A DNA stretch of 64,000 bases, from contig OZ024794.1 in NCBI GenBank assembly GCA_964017045.1, forward strand, positions 20,839,316 to 20,903,315, in the 5' to 3' direction. This stretch comes from Omphiscola glabra (lineage: Eukaryota; Mollusca; Gastropoda; Lymnaeidae). Each line of letters opens with the position of its first letter. The stretch's first letter is position 1. Below the pieces are notes generated by a model. It saw nothing but the letters and a program-made list of their open reading frames with translations. It was not told the DNA's origin and did not search any database. The translations under genes were made by a program, and so were the position numbers. This document shows, in pieces, positions 36,741 through 49,127 of this stretch.

Positions 36741-37042
36741 ACACATTCTTGGGTTACCGTGTCTACAAAATTCTTCCGTTCAATCCCCAGGAGGAATTCA
36801 GTGATACCTAACCCTCGACAACAAGACTCAGCCGACGTTAATCTTTCAAATATCCTCACGATTCCCGGTCTATGCAATACTCAACCAAACATACCGGTTA
36901 CCTTCAAGTGGACCTAAGTCACGTCTGGGACTTGGCTCAACACCTCCTGAAAAAGGTTGCTGACCTTAAGTAGACGTCATTTATTTAGAGTTCACTGGCA
37001 CACAGTTATTTATAGTGCCGGATTCTTTCATCCGGACATTTA

Positions 37043-37064
37043 CCCCCCCCCCCCCCCCCCCCCC
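37043..37064. repeat. Poly-C tract, 22 bp
   Basis: An uninterrupted run of 22 C. The rest of 36741-37538 is without recognisable features. Confidence 0.9.
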
Positions 37065-37538
37065 TCGGGATCTCTATTTCAAATTGAAAATTTTTTAAAT
37101 TTGTTTTTAAAATAGAAAACGTTACATGAACATGAGGCTAATTCTTTTAATAAAGTCCATACACAACCAAATAAAATCATATTTCTCGTATCTGTCAATA
37201 GCATACTCGTCAGATTTTAATTAAGCATTTACCAAACCTTGCCTTAATTCATTGTCTTTTAAAAATGCAATACACAATTATTTTTTTTAATGATAATTTG
37301 AAGAAGTCAGTATTTCCTTGACTCCTGTCACGCTACGTCGACGGACTCGAACATTGCTAAGGTTCATTTCTATTTGTGTTAAATAAAAACTGAGACTATG
37401 CAAGTTCAAATGTCCAGACTATTCATATAGCCTTCTAGTTCAACAAAAAATATGTATACAATTTAAGATTGTGACTGTGTTTCATGTATATTAATTTAAC
37501 AATGGCTTTATTTTTGTTTCATGGCGAAAGTCTACTTG

Positions 37539-37795
37539 GACACGTGCTCTTCTTGGACACGTCCTCTACTTGGACACGGCCTCTACTTGGACACGCCCTC
37601 TACTTGGACACTCCCTCTACTTGGACACACCCTCTACTAGGACACGCCCTCTACTAGAACACGCCCTCTACTTGGACACGCCCTCTACTTGGACACGCCC
37701 TCTACTAGAACACGCCCTCTACTTGGACACGCCCTCTATTTGGACACGCCCTCTACTTGGACACGCCCTCTACTTGGACACGCACTCTACTTAGT
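37539..37795. repeat. Minisatellite, 18-bp unit, about 14 copies
   Basis: Units of CTCTACTTGGACACGCCC with variants (CTAGAACACG, CTTGGACACTC). The plus frame is open across the array (LYLDTPSTWTRP) because the unit is six codons. This is repeat DNA. Confidence 0.95.
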
Positions 37796-38118
37796 CATTT
37801 GAAACAGTCAAAGAGCACTTTGAACTGAAATGCGGAAGATCTTGTTATCAACCGACGCTATCAACGTGCCTCAAAGCTTTTTAAGGATATTTTCCAATTT
37901 GATTTTTGGTGCTATGTGGTTCCTATATTTTTCAGGAAAGCAAGTGGAGGGCCAACAGTACAAGATTTATCGAACAGAAGAAGTCGCTTCAAATACCAAT
38001 ATCCTGTTGTTGAAGTCCATGAGTGATCAATACATGACCTTTTACAGATAACGTAGGTGAACTGTGTGTTGTGGTTAAATTATTGGTGGCAATCGGTGCG
38101 CCATAATCAAAGACATAA

Positions 38119-38231
38119 GCAAAAAAAAAAAAAAAAAAAAGGCTTACAATCACTTTTTGGTGTTGTAGATTTTAAAAAAAAAAAAAAAAAAAAAAGGCTT
38201 ACAATCACCTTTTGGTGTTGTAGTTTTTTTT
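38119..38231. repeat. Poly-A-linked duplication, about 65 bp x 2
   Basis: Two copies of GGCTTACAATCACTTTTTGG plus TGTTGTAG are separated by long A runs. The poly-A context could reflect duplicated retro-inserted sequence, but this is not resolved. The rest of 37796-39261 shows nothing I can assign. Confidence 0.8.
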
Positions 38232-39261
38232 TAAAAGACAAAAGACAATTGTTATTAAGTGAACTTTGCAAATATATACCTGGGTATTTTAATTAATTTT
38301 TTTTAAAGACTATTTGTTTAAAATGAAACTTAATTTATTAATTTAAAAATAGATCTTTCAAACACTTTACCAGCAACACTATTCTATGTAAAGGAATTGT
38401 GTTAACTTGACCCACAAATATTTATATATTAGCTTTTAATTAGTTTTTTTTTTCTTAAAGAAAATAATAGATGCTAGGGACGCGCACTTTGAATTGTGTT
38501 CGTGTTTTGCGCAGGGTCTAGCCCATCTCCTGGGCGGAGGCTGCATTTAGGTGTGCAGTACGGTCAAAGGATTTGCAGTTACAGTATCTTTATAATTTGG
38601 CTCCCTGTAGGCGAAATGGTAGCGTTTATGCCTTAAATGAGGCAACGAATTGCATAAGTCGGGCTCTCATTTAATTATGGCAACTAAAGGTAAGCCACTA
38701 AAAAAATGAAGACAACAGACACTTAGATCGAGTATATAAGGGTAAGTCCAAATTTTTGTAAAACAGAGTAGCTTGCCCGTGGTTGCCGCCTACTTTTACT
38801 AATTTGGGTTGGTTCCAAAATCATGTGTGTTGTTTATAAACTCGATTTCAGTAGAGTTAATTAAAACATACCCAATGATATAGTTTTTAAAATAAAATTT
38901 AAACTTTTACTCTAAATAATTTCATTTCTCTCACTTCACTGTGACGTCATCCAATCCATGTTTACGTAACCATGATCACGACAATCACGAATGTTAGGAA
39001 AGCGGACATGATATCCACTTACCCATTATGCTCTAGTCCCTCAGAAAATAACTTTTTTTTTCTTCGTAACCGTACCCAATTAACATAAGATGTTTAGGCT
39101 CTCACGAAAACATACGGGTGCCGTGGTTGAAAAAAAGTGGCAGAACGATGCTGTCTATTGTTGCAACATTTCACCGTCATGGAGGTTTTTTGTGTCAAAA
39201 GAAGAGGAAATCTGATCGACCAGTATTTGTTATAATGAGAATCCCGCCAGTGTTCGGCAGA

Positions 39262-39750
39262 AGGTGCCCCGTTTTCTAGAAGGTGCTGTGTTCTCCAGAA
39301 GGTGCCGTGTTCTCCAGAAGGTGCCGTGTTCTCCAGAAGGTGCCGTTTTTTCTAGAAGGTGATGTGTTCTCTAGAAGGTGCTGTGTTCTCTAGAAGGGGC
39401 TGTGTTCTCTAGAAGGTGATGTGTTCTCTAGAGGGTGCCGTGTTCTCTAGAGGGTGCCGTGTTCTCTAGAGGGTGCCGTGTTCTCTAGAGGGTGCCGTGT
39501 TCTCTAGAGGGTGCCGTGTTCTCTAGAGGGTGCCGTGTTCTCTAGAGGGTGCCGTGTTCTCTAGAGGGTGCCGTGTTCTCTAGAGGGTGCCGTGTTCTCT
39601 AGAGGGTGCCGTGTTCTCTAGAGGGTGCCGTGTTCTCTAGAGGTTGCCGTGTTCTCTAGAGGGTGCCGTGTTCTCTAGAGGTTGCCGTGTTCTCTAGAGG
39701 GTGCCGTGTTCTCTAGAAGGTGCCGTGTTCTTTAGAAGGTGCCGTGTTCG
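39262..39750. repeat. Minisatellite, 19-bp unit, about 25 copies
   Basis: Units of GTGTTCTCTAGAGGGTGCC. The left edge has older variants (CTCCAGAAGG, TTCTAGAAGG) and the core (39420-39640) is nearly homogeneous, the pattern of array growth from the centre. Confidence 0.96.
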
Positions 39751-40008
39751 CCTCCTATGAAATCTAGGAGGAACATCCTTCAAAGTGAACATCGACAATT
39801 CGTCCGCTCACCGTTTGTTAATAGACATTGGTGCATTTACTTAATGGATACAGGTTGGACAACGCTTGGCGGGGCCAGATATATGAGCCTGGATGATGTA
39901 TTGTAGCCATTTCTGGATAGGGTTTACGAGGATCCAGATTTTATAGGAATTAGTTATAATTAGTGGTTCTCCGACGAAAATCCCATTCACTTACAGGTCT
40001 GTCAGAAT

Positions 40009-40085
40009 TTCCCTTCTTTCCAGAGCCATGTTACTTGGTGCCGTCCATTCCTTTCCAGAGCCATGTTACTTAGTGCCGTCCATTT
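40009..40085. repeat. Short tandem duplication
   Basis: CCTTCTTTCCAGAGCCATG, TTACTTGGTGCCGTCCATT and a near-identical repeat directly after it. Confidence 0.75.
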
Positions 40086-40344
40086 TTTTTCTTTTTAAAA
40101 CTCTATCAGAATTGTTCTTCCACTTTTTTTCTTCAAATACGGTCGCCCTCTTTGTTCACTAAAGTATGTGCTAATTTATTGACCAAGAATATGGATACTT
40201 TTTCCTACGTGTTGAGACTAATTTCTGACAACTGACCAAAATTATAATCCTATAATATATTCTCGTCTAAGGTCACGTGGCAGTTGGGGGTGTGCACCTT
40301 TGACAAACACAATTACCCGTTCAAGATGCGGAAGTTTCAGTACT

Positions 40345-40429
40345 GCTATAGCTACCGGTGCATACTGTATATATAGCTACCGGCGCATACTGTATATATA
40401 GCTACCGGCGCATACGGTATATATAGATG
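40345..40429. repeat. 28-bp tandem repeat, 3 copies
   Basis: Three units of TATAGCTACCGGCGCATACT plus GTATATA. Confidence 0.85.
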
Positions 40430-40488
40430 AACAATACAGGCTTTTTCTGTAGGTTTTTTTGTGAGTTATCTTTTAATTTTTTTTAATG

Positions 40489-40512
40489 TTTTTTTTTTTT
40501 GGGGGGGGGGGG
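40489..40512. repeat. T12/G12 homopolymer junction
   Basis: Twelve T followed directly by twelve G. Confidence 0.9.
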
Positions 40513-40739
40513 ATCTGTATGTGGCTCATACAGATTGAATTTTACAAATACTGGTTTACGCCTTGTTTATATTCACAAGGAAGGAATACAAGAGAACACA
40601 TTTATTTATAACACCTTTTACCTTTTTTTCAGCAAAAGAAAAATACGGAGATACAAAGTAAGCTTAGTCCTGCTTTATCTTTCTTCAAATTTCTCCTTAA
40701 TTTTTACAATTTGTCTTTTCTTCAACTCCTCAATAAACG

Positions 40740-42098
40740 TGAACTAACATTGAACTAACAATGAACTAACATTGAAAAAACATTGAACTACCATTGAACT
40801 AACATTGAACTAACATTGAAATAACATTGAACTAACATTGAAATAACATTGAACTAACATTGAACTAACAATGAACTAACATTGAACTAACATTGAAATA
40901 ACATTGAACTAACATTGAACTAACATTGAACTAACATTGAACTAACATTGAACTAACATTGAACTAACATTGAACTAACATTGAACTAACATTGAACTAA
41001 CATTGAACTAACATTGAACTAACATTGAACTAACATTGAACTAACATTGAACTAACATTGAACTAACATTGAACTAACATTGAACTAACATTGAACTAAC
41101 ATTGAACTAACATTGAACTAACATTGAACTAACATTGAACTAACATTGAACTAACATTGAACTAACATTGAACTAACATTGAACTAACATTGAACTAACA
41201 TTGAACTAACATTGAACTAACATTGAACTAACATTGAACTAACATTGAACTAACATTGAACTAAAATTGAACTAACATTGAACTAACAATGAACTAACAT
41301 TGAACTAACATTGAACTAACATTGAACTAACATTGAACTAACATTGAACGAACATTGAACTAACATTGAACTAACATTGAACTAACATTGAACTAACATT
41401 GAACTAACATTGAACTAACATTGAACTAACATTGAACTAACATTGAACTAACATTGAACTAACATTGAACTAACATTGAACTAACATTGAACTAACTTTG
41501 AACTAACATTGAACTAACATTGAACTAACATTGAACTAACATTGAACTAACATTGAACTAACATTGAACTAACATTGAACTAACATTGAACTAACATTGA
41601 AATAACATTGAAATAACATTGAACTAACATTGAACTAACATTGAACTAACATTGAACTAACATTGAACTAACATTGAACTAACATTGAACTAACATTGAA
41701 CTAACATTGAACTAACATTGAACTAACATTGAACTAACATTGAACTAACATTGAACTAACATTGAACTAACATTGAACTAACATTGAACTAACATTGAAC
41801 TAACATTGAACTAACATTGAACTAACATTGAACTAACATTGAACTAACATTGAACTAACATTGAACTAACATTGAACTAACATTGAACTAACATTGAACT
41901 AACATTGAACTAACATTGAACTAACATTGAACTAACATTGAACTAACATTGAACTAACATTGAACTAACATTGAACTAACATTGAACTAACATTGAACTA
42001 ACATTGAACTAACATTGAACTAACATTGAACTAACATTGAACTAACATTGAACTAACATTGAACTAACATTGAACTAACATTGAACTAACATTGAACT
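40740..42098. repeat. 11-bp satellite-like array, about 123 copies
   Basis: A 1.36-kb array of ATTGAACTAAC. Variants are few and concentrated in the first 250 bp (ATTGAAATAAC, AATGAACTAAC, ATTGAAAAAAC), with isolated changes near 41260, 41350 and 41500; the right two-thirds are nearly uniform. The unit contains TAA, and since 11 is not a multiple of 3, all plus frames are stopped. It has no coding meaning. It is the longest tandem array of the window. Confidence 0.98.
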
Positions 42099-42435
42099 TC
42101 TCATAACTCGAATAAACCGCCACGCTTTATTAATTAAAAAAAAATTAGAAATGTTTGAAGTGTTGGTGGGGGCTAGGGATGGGAATCAGTCAACCACACC
42201 ATCTTGTTATTTTTAAACCGATGATTATTTTACCAGGACACACAATGAACACGAAATAGCCTATAGATAATTATACGGTCAGTGGTTTAGAGGAGATAAA
42301 TCCCATTGTAGGATTGTGTGACGGGGGGGGGGGTAGATTTAAATATAGTTGTATACCTCGCCACTCTCTCCCTTGAGATTTTTTTTAAAAAATGTGTGAC
42401 GTATGCAGAGTGTCGCTCAAACCACGCTCTTTTAC

Positions 42436-42624
42436 CAGGGACGTCATTTGGGTATTAAAGGGAATGATGGGGCATTTAAACCCCCCCCCCCCTTTAATTT
42501 GCAGGTCTATTTAAATTGCTATGTACTGTGGCGCCTCCACTAACAAACAAATTAACAAGCCGACCAAGTTTTGGTTTTTGCCCCCCCCCCCCCACCCGTT
42601 GTAAAAGCTAAAATGACGCCCCTG
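42436..42624. mobile_element. Short hAT-like element with perfect 8-bp duplication
   Basis: A 189-bp element with ends CAGGGACGTCATTTGGG and GCTAAAATGACGCCCCTG, flanked by identical octamers TCTTTTAC (42428-42435 and 42625-42632). Poly-C runs occur inside at 42481 and 42582. No coding capacity. The perfect duplication points to a fairly recent insertion. Confidence 0.88.
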
Positions 42625-42894
42625 TCTTTTACCCGGCAAGAAATAGAAGGAAAAAGAACGCATTCTTAACGCATATGTCATTGCAAAAATTAATATTACG
42701 TCGGTTGTGGCTCGGCAACTACACATACCAAGTTAAAGGTAAATGATATTTTTCGACAGTTTAAAATAATAATTTTATTTACTAATTTAACTATATATAT
42801 TGAACGAAAATGATACAAAAAACTAAAATGAAAACAAATCTTCCAAGGAGTTTTGAGGCTACTTCATTGCATAACGATTTACTTTTCTCTCTAG

Positions 42895-43110
42895 AAATTA
42901 CATAGTTGTAGGTCTTTGGCCTGCCTCACCACTTCCTTCCACTCAGACCTATAACTAACGCTTTTCTTTTCCATGCTTGGATTCAAAGCTGCTGTAGATC
43001 TTTTTCCACATCACCCATCCATCTAAGCCTAGGTCTGCCTTTGAACCATTTTCCCCCTTGGGTTTTTGGTGATGTACCCTCTTCACGCCTCTGTCATTTC
43101 AGTTACCTCT
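42895..43110 (-). pseudogene. LINE 3' end (family 2, copy 2)
   Basis: The minus strand encodes KGRPRLRWMGDVEKDLQQL, then an IQAWKRKAL stretch and SEWKEVVRQAKTL with frame breaks. This is the C-terminal tail of non-LTR retrotransposons, strongly similar at the DNA level to 19715-19900 (CTCACCACTT and CCACTCAGACC shared). 5' truncated. Confidence 0.8.
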
Positions 43111-43371
43111 ATTTTATTCATTTACTTTCTGTTCTGTTTAATAGATCTCTGAAAAAAATTGGCTTTTAATTCCCAACCAATTAAATAGCGGGGGAGGGGG
43201 GAGGAGCGAATGAAGAAAACATTCCTACAACTAAGGGGATAGTCAATCAAAGGTCAAAGGTCGGCATTTGAGAAATAATTTCTGAAATAAACTAACTCAA
43301 TACAGGCCTATAGGTGGGAGCTGTTATAATATCACGTGGCCATCTCATAGTGTATTACAGGAGCAGTAGTT

Positions 43372-43746
43372 TCATGAATGGGTATCACCAGAGAAAGGCA
43401 TACTGGCTGAAGGTCCTTGGGGAAGTCTGGAAGGAAGGGGACTGACACCAACCCCAGTGACGTCATTGGACAGGAGAGGTAATCGCCAGGAGCCATAAAT
43501 AGCATGACCAATCTTGTTTAAAAGAATAAGACTATTTCTATATATATCCAGCAAACGCCTAACAAGCAAAGACATCACCAGCACCCCGGGTGTTTGGGAC
43601 CCATCATCTTTGGATGGCTGTTCATCTAACAGAAGGGAAGAATCTGAATTCAAACCCGCAGATGGAGTCCCGTAGGCGGTATATGACATTGACACAATGA
43701 AAATTCCGGCAACACCTGCGACGTTACCGGTGCCAGGCTGTATCAT
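43372..43746 (-). other. Unrecognised 124-codon open frame
   Basis: ATG-initiated open frame with balanced composition, less repeat-like than the others here. It starts MIQPGTGNVAGVAGIFIVSM and contains LLVRRLLDIYRNSLILLNKI. The hydrophobic start could act as a signal sequence. I recognise no domain or homologue, and no splice partner is evident. It may be a lineage-specific gene, an exon or chance. Confidence 0.25.
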
Positions 43747-43870
43747 CTAAGCATGATGTTCCCTTGGGTTATCCAGGTGCGTCTAGAGAGATGATTCGCC
43801 GTCTAGAGGACAAGATTAACCTCCTTAAAGGAAAGATCCCAGGCCTTGTGTGATTTTTGTCCTGCAAAGT

Positions 43871-44376
43871 CTACGCCATCATCACATTGTGACGTCTCGT
43901 CTACGCCATCATCACATTGTGACGTCTCGTCTACGCCAACATCACATTGTGACGTCTCGTCTACGCCAACATCACATTGTGACGTCTCGTCTACGCCAAC
44001 ATCACATTGTGACGTCTCGTCTACGCCATCATCACATTGTGACGTCTCGTCTACGCCATCATCACATTGTGACGTCTCGTCTACGCCAACATCACATTGT
44101 GACGTCTCGTCTACGCCAACATCACATTGTGACGTCTCGTCTACGCCATCATCACATTGTGACGTCTCGTCTACGCCATCATCACATTGTTACGTCTCGT
44201 CTACGCCAACATCACAATTGTGACGTCTCGTCTACGCCATCATCACATTGTGACGTCTCGTCTACGCCAACATCACAATTGTGACGTCTCGTCTACGCCA
44301 TCATCACATTGTGACGTCTCGTCTACGCCAACATCACATTGTGACGTCTCGTCTACGCCATCATCACATTGTGACG
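43871..44376. repeat. Minisatellite, 30-bp unit, 17 copies, CRE-like motif
   Basis: Units of GTCTACGCCATCATCACATT plus GTGACGTCTC. A T/A variant (CCATC or CCAAC) marks units in the order TTAAATTAATTATATAT, so a four-unit and later a two-unit higher-order repeat are visible. Units 12 and 14 share an extra A (CACAATTG). Nearly every unit junction carries TGACGTCT. Confidence 0.96.
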
Positions 44377-44783
44377 GTGGATACCAGGGGAAAAAAATAG
44401 GCTTATGTATACACTTTATGCATCTATATTAGCATATTTCTATACTGTATATTAAGACTGTCGACTGGAAATAACATGTGCTTTTCGGCTGCACAACATG
44501 AGAACACATAAGAAGGGACGGTTTAAGAGACACGTGCAGTGGACACGGTGTTATTTAGACTTACATACCAATATTCACAAATATGTTATTTTATTTTTTT
44601 GGAGGTCATTTTGTTATTGTTGCTAGTTCATGTTATTTTGCAATGTGAAACGAATGCCAACAAATGGGAGACGATGAACTAATGTAATGGGACGTACATT
44701 AATCTGAATTTGATAGAAAGAAAGACAAATGGATTTACATTAAAAGTTTAACTTCTTTGATACGCCGCCCCAAGCCGCTGAAT

Positions 44784-44963
44784 GGGTTGCGTCCAGTCAT
44801 GGGGAGTAGGAAAGCACGTGGGTTGCGTCCAGTCATGGGGAGTAGGAAAGCACGTGGGTTGCGTCCAGTCATGGGGAGTAGGAAAGCACGTGGGTTGCGT
44901 CCAGTCATGGGGAGTAGGAAAGCACGTGGGTTGCGTCCAGTCATGGGGAGTAGGAAAGCACGT
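44784..44963. repeat. Minisatellite, 36-bp unit, 5 copies
   Basis: Five identical units of GGGTTGCGTCCAGTCATGGG plus GAGTAGGAAAGCACGT. Each junction makes CACGTG, an E-box. Frames on both strands are open (GLRPVMGSRKAR on plus, NPRAFLLPMTGR on minus) because the unit is 12 codons. Perfect identity implies very recent expansion. Confidence 0.96.
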
Positions 44964-46496
44964 GGGATTTCGGTCAACTGCACGTACAAAATATAGCTTT
45001 TGTTTGAATTAATATGATGTGTTTTCTTGATGTTTCATACTTTTGGCGAGCAAAGGGATCAACCACCGCCCCTGATGTCACGAATTCTGGCGATTTCACT
45101 GCGTCCATTTATCTTGGCTGTCGGTGGGCCACTTGATCCCCCCCCCCCCCGCGTGAATTGAAGAGAAATGAATGTTGGTGTTAGGGATTAAAGAAGACGC
45201 CTGTCCAGCAGTGACCACTAATAACCACAGATCTACTTCAAGCAACGCCATGATCCAGGACAAACATTTTACGTCTTTATTGAATTTTTTTTTTTTTTTT
45301 AAAGATTCTGCCCACGATTTCGGACATGTATATTAAGAAGCAGAAAATTTCGGTCGGTAATAGCTCTCCAGAGTGGGAAAACAATACTTACTTGACTGCA
45401 GTAGGCATAAGATAAGCGGTCTTTAGGACATGCCTATGGACATGAATTTTTCGGTAAACAATGGGTTAACAACTTTGAGTGGAGGGGGGGGGGGGTCGTT
45501 TTTTTTTTGTAGAGGGGTAAAGGAGGTTTGCCTAGATTTCAAATAGCTAACATAGATTTAAATGGACGATGCCATATAACGGATTTACTGAAACAGAGGG
45601 AAAAAAATTTTCACTAGAAAAATTGGGAAAAAATGAGTTTTATATTACCAGAGAGGTTAGCTGAGTTTGACTAAAACAGACAAGTAAAACGAATTTTACT
45701 ACACCCGAGAGGTAGAATAGGATAACTGGATTAGAGTGGGAAACGGTTATACACCAAGAAATAGCAGTGTTAAAAAACTCAACTATGAACCAGCCACTAA
45801 TCAATATACTTTACATAACCCAACTATGAACGAGCCATTGTGTACAATTATTTTACAATTTCCGAGAACAAATGTTTTAACGACCTACCTTCCCAGACTG
45901 TCAAAATCGACCTACTTCTCAACGTCGACGCTCTTACATGAATTTGAACTCTGACCCTTCAAAATGGATACGCCGGAAAACGTCGGAAAATCGAAGATCT
46001 TTCTTCTGTGAACAAAATAATTTTCCACTGAGTTCATCGGCTGATTCATTTTTTAATTAAAAAGTTATGAAATGTTATTATTTTATTTATTTTTGTGGGA
46101 CCAGGTCCGGGGAGTCAGAATACTTAAGCCCCAACTCCGCACATTTAACTCTGAATAATGGACTATAACTTTACTGGTACATTACTCTCCGGAGTCTGGA
46201 TAGTTGTCATTTAACCGGGACAGACGGGATAGAAACACAACTTGGGAAGTTAATGTTTTCTGAAGTGAATAAATACAACAACAACAAAAAAAAAAAAAAG
46301 ACTGTAAAAGCATGCAGCAAAGTCATACAATATTTGAAACAACTCTAAGTGGGTAGCACTTTCTCAATGAGTAACCGCGATCTGCTCTTATATATTTTTT
46401 ACCTTTAAATTTAAATGTACCTCACTTGTAGACCAGGAGAATTTATGCGGGCCTTCTTAAAAAACAGAAACATTTGAATAAATAAATACTTTAATG

Positions 46497-46590
46497 CATT
46501 ATTATTATTATTATCAGAAGTTTTTCTATAGCGTGGCGCCCCAGGCTAGGGCAGGGCTCACCACGCTGTGTATACAATTTAAGAAACATA
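46497..46590 (-). repeat. Possible SINE 3' tail
   Basis: On the minus strand, GGCGCCACGCTATAGAAAAA leads into a (TAA)n tail. This resembles the GCGCTATATAAAT-(TTA)n tail of common molluscan SINEs, by memory only. No tRNA-like head was found upstream. The rest of 44966-48019 holds a (CT)n microsatellite at about 47021-47070 and short poly-G/poly-C runs but no supported gene. Confidence 0.35.
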
Positions 46591-47020
46591 ATCATGGCAT
46601 TAAGCATATGGGCTACATAAAGGAAAACAACGACAACAACAAGAATATCTTCATATGAATATACCCGGAACAGATAACGACGTGGTGACGTCATTTACCG
46701 TGTGGTCTGGGGACGTATATTTTTGTTTTCTTTTTATTGCAGCCCTGACCGCTGCCAATGCTGTTAATCGGCCGTTTCTTTAGAGATCCACGACTGGAGA
46801 AGGCATTTTGTGCGGTGAATGGCACACTTTGTGGCCAATCGATTCATTGTGATTAGCATATTGGAAATAAGGAGGGAGTGTGAGAATGTATGGATGAGGA
46901 GGAAAAAGGGGGGGGGGGCAGGAGCGGAAAACCTGTCAAGTCTGCGATATGAAACGACCAGGCCATTGGCGTCATCGGTGATCTTTGCCCTAATTATTAA
47001 CGTCTTAGACCCGGTGTTCT

Positions 47021-47031
47021 CCCCCTCTCTT

Positions 47032-47070
<39 letters not shown>
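47021..47070. repeat. (CT)n microsatellite
   Basis: CTCTCTTTCTCTCTCTCTCT-type run of about 50 bp. Confidence 0.9.
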
Positions 47071-48019
47071 TAAATCATACCAGCATCGCGACTCTCGGCA
47101 GCATCCAAAATTTAAAACGCCAAGCTCGGCGAGGCGTTAAGACCTGGGTCTTAAACACTCGGCTGGCCAGGCCCTGATCACATGACCCCTGACAAACTGA
47201 TCACAAAGTGTTATTCATTTCAATCGTAGATGCATTAAAGACAAAGTTTGATAAGCCTATCACAGTCTCCAATGCCCTCTTGGGACACCCCCCCCCCCCC
47301 CAAATAAGTCGGAAGGTTAAAAAGCGTTTCGAAGCCGCATGAGGCAGCGTCTCGTTGTTAAAAATGTTGATTAATGTCTATGTCATGGATGGCGTATGAC
47401 GTCATGCTCCAATGGCGATTGAAGTTTCCAATAATTCCCACTTCCCTTTCTTGGTCAGCATTTCCTGGATACGACGCTGGATAAGGAGTGGCAAAGAAAT
47501 CAATTGATGGATTAAAAAATTTCGCACGTTTTACTTATCTTTACAAATGTGTTTGCTATCCTAATATAGACTTGAGTGTCTTCTAATCCTGTAAATATTG
47601 CGTGTTTTGTTGCGTGTTTTGTTGTGTGTCTGTGCTGTAAATCGGTTTCAAAATCGATAACCGGAAATCGGTTCATCCTTGAACATCCTAAATATATGCG
47701 TGAAAACATCGGGTTTTGAAAACTTTTTATTGTCCTGAATTTGATCTGAAATCGTTGTCTCATTATTTGCTGCATACATTGGTGTAAAACGATGGAAACT
47801 GTTTGTATTGTTCAATTATAATCATCAAATTAAGATTTAGGTTTGTTGGTGTTAATGTACAGCGCACATGCAGTCTTTATAACATGAGATTTAAAATGTT
47901 CTCTTACTATTTTCATGTATCAAATACGTTTGAAATAGAAATTGTTATTGCTTTGAAAGAATCGTCCAAGTAACAGAAATCGAAATCGCATCCGGAATAT
48001 TTCACACGAATTAAATTTT

Positions 48020-48178
48020 GAGCACTAGGAACTGAACACTAGGAACTGAGCACTAGGAACTGATCACTAGGAACTCAGCCCTAGGAACCGAGCCCTAGGA
48101 ACTGAGCACTGGGAACTGAGCACTGGGAACTGAGCACTAGGAACTCAGCCCTAGGAACCGAACCCTAGGAACTGATCC
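48020..48178. repeat. 14-bp tandem repeat, about 11 copies
   Basis: AGCACTAGGAACTG and variants (AGCCCTAGGAACCG, AGCACTGGGAACTG). Confidence 0.93.
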
Positions 48179-48439
48179 CTACTGTGCATCACGATAGAAG
48201 TGTTATCCTCCTCTCATTTCTCAGGACCGCCTCTGTAGATGACCCCAGTAGAGTTTAAACAGGGCCCCAAAAGATCATAGGTGGTATTGCTGAACAACCC
48301 TGGGGTTTGTGGTTATTGTTAGACACCGACAAGTCTATTCCGGAAGAAAAACAAGTTGAGATCGTCTCTGGCTTGGTTATACAGTGTATCTCATAAAGTA
48401 TGGAGTCTTATGCTTGGGATTTTCGTCTGTTGTGGTTAA

Positions 48440-48853
48440 CTATAAACTGACCATGATCACGCATGATGTATTTGTCAGGACATATTTCGTTATCTGTAAA
48501 AAGTTTAAAAGACTTTCTCCAATGCGAGGCTTGACTTCGACCCCCGCTGCCTGTCTTTGAAACTCAATCCCATCACGAATGCTCCACATGTGACTAAGAA
48601 ACTGTTGGCCACACAACCACCCCTTGCCCTCGTTTCTCCTACCGTATTGCCCCTCTCGAGCTGGCCTCGGGGAGAGAACATGTTGTTGTAAGGTTTCACC
48701 ACAAGTAGCCTGATAACAAGTTGGGCCAACACTCCACTCATTACGTGCTGGGAAACAAAGGACACATGCGGGCGACTGTACTGTTCGGGGTTTCATCACA
48801 ACTGTGCTCTGCTGAGCTCTTAACATTTTCACTTTGATCCAGCTAGCTGCCAC
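48440..48853 (-). other. Unrecognised open frames in GC-richer segment
   Basis: Two overlapping minus-strand frames of 137 and 86 codons remain open through a segment GC-richer than its surroundings. Neither has a domain I recognise, and the longer begins at a GTG codon, so no ATG start supports it. A mobile-element fragment or SINE-like sequence is as likely as a gene. Confidence 0.2.
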
Positions 48854-48963
48854 AGGTGAAAGGTACGTAGTTTATTCATTTTATGGTGATTGTTTATTGT
48901 TTGGACTAGTTTCGTTAATTTTTTTCCCTTCTATTTGAGCTGTATGCAATTTCATAGTATGTT

Positions 48964-49127
48964 ATTGTTGATGTCATGTCTTGGTGTGATCGAATTGTTG
49001 ATGTCATGTCTTGGTATGATCGAATTGTTGATGTCTTGTCTTGGTATGATCGAATTGTTGATGGCATGTCTTGGTGTGATCGAATAGTTGATGTCATGTC
49101 TTGGTATGATCGAATTGTTGATGTCTA
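48964..49127. repeat. Minisatellite, 30-bp unit, 5.5 copies
   Basis: Units of ATTGTTGATGTCATGTCTTG plus GTATGATCGA. The plus frame is open (LLMSCLGMIE) through the repeat. The following 49128-50292 holds a 15-bp G run (49850-49864) and no supported gene. Confidence 0.93.

Noticed and set aside
38595..38680. tRNA-like segment (GGCGAAATGGTAGCG)
   Set aside because: A weak A-box-like stretch only; no B box and no cloverleaf could be drawn.
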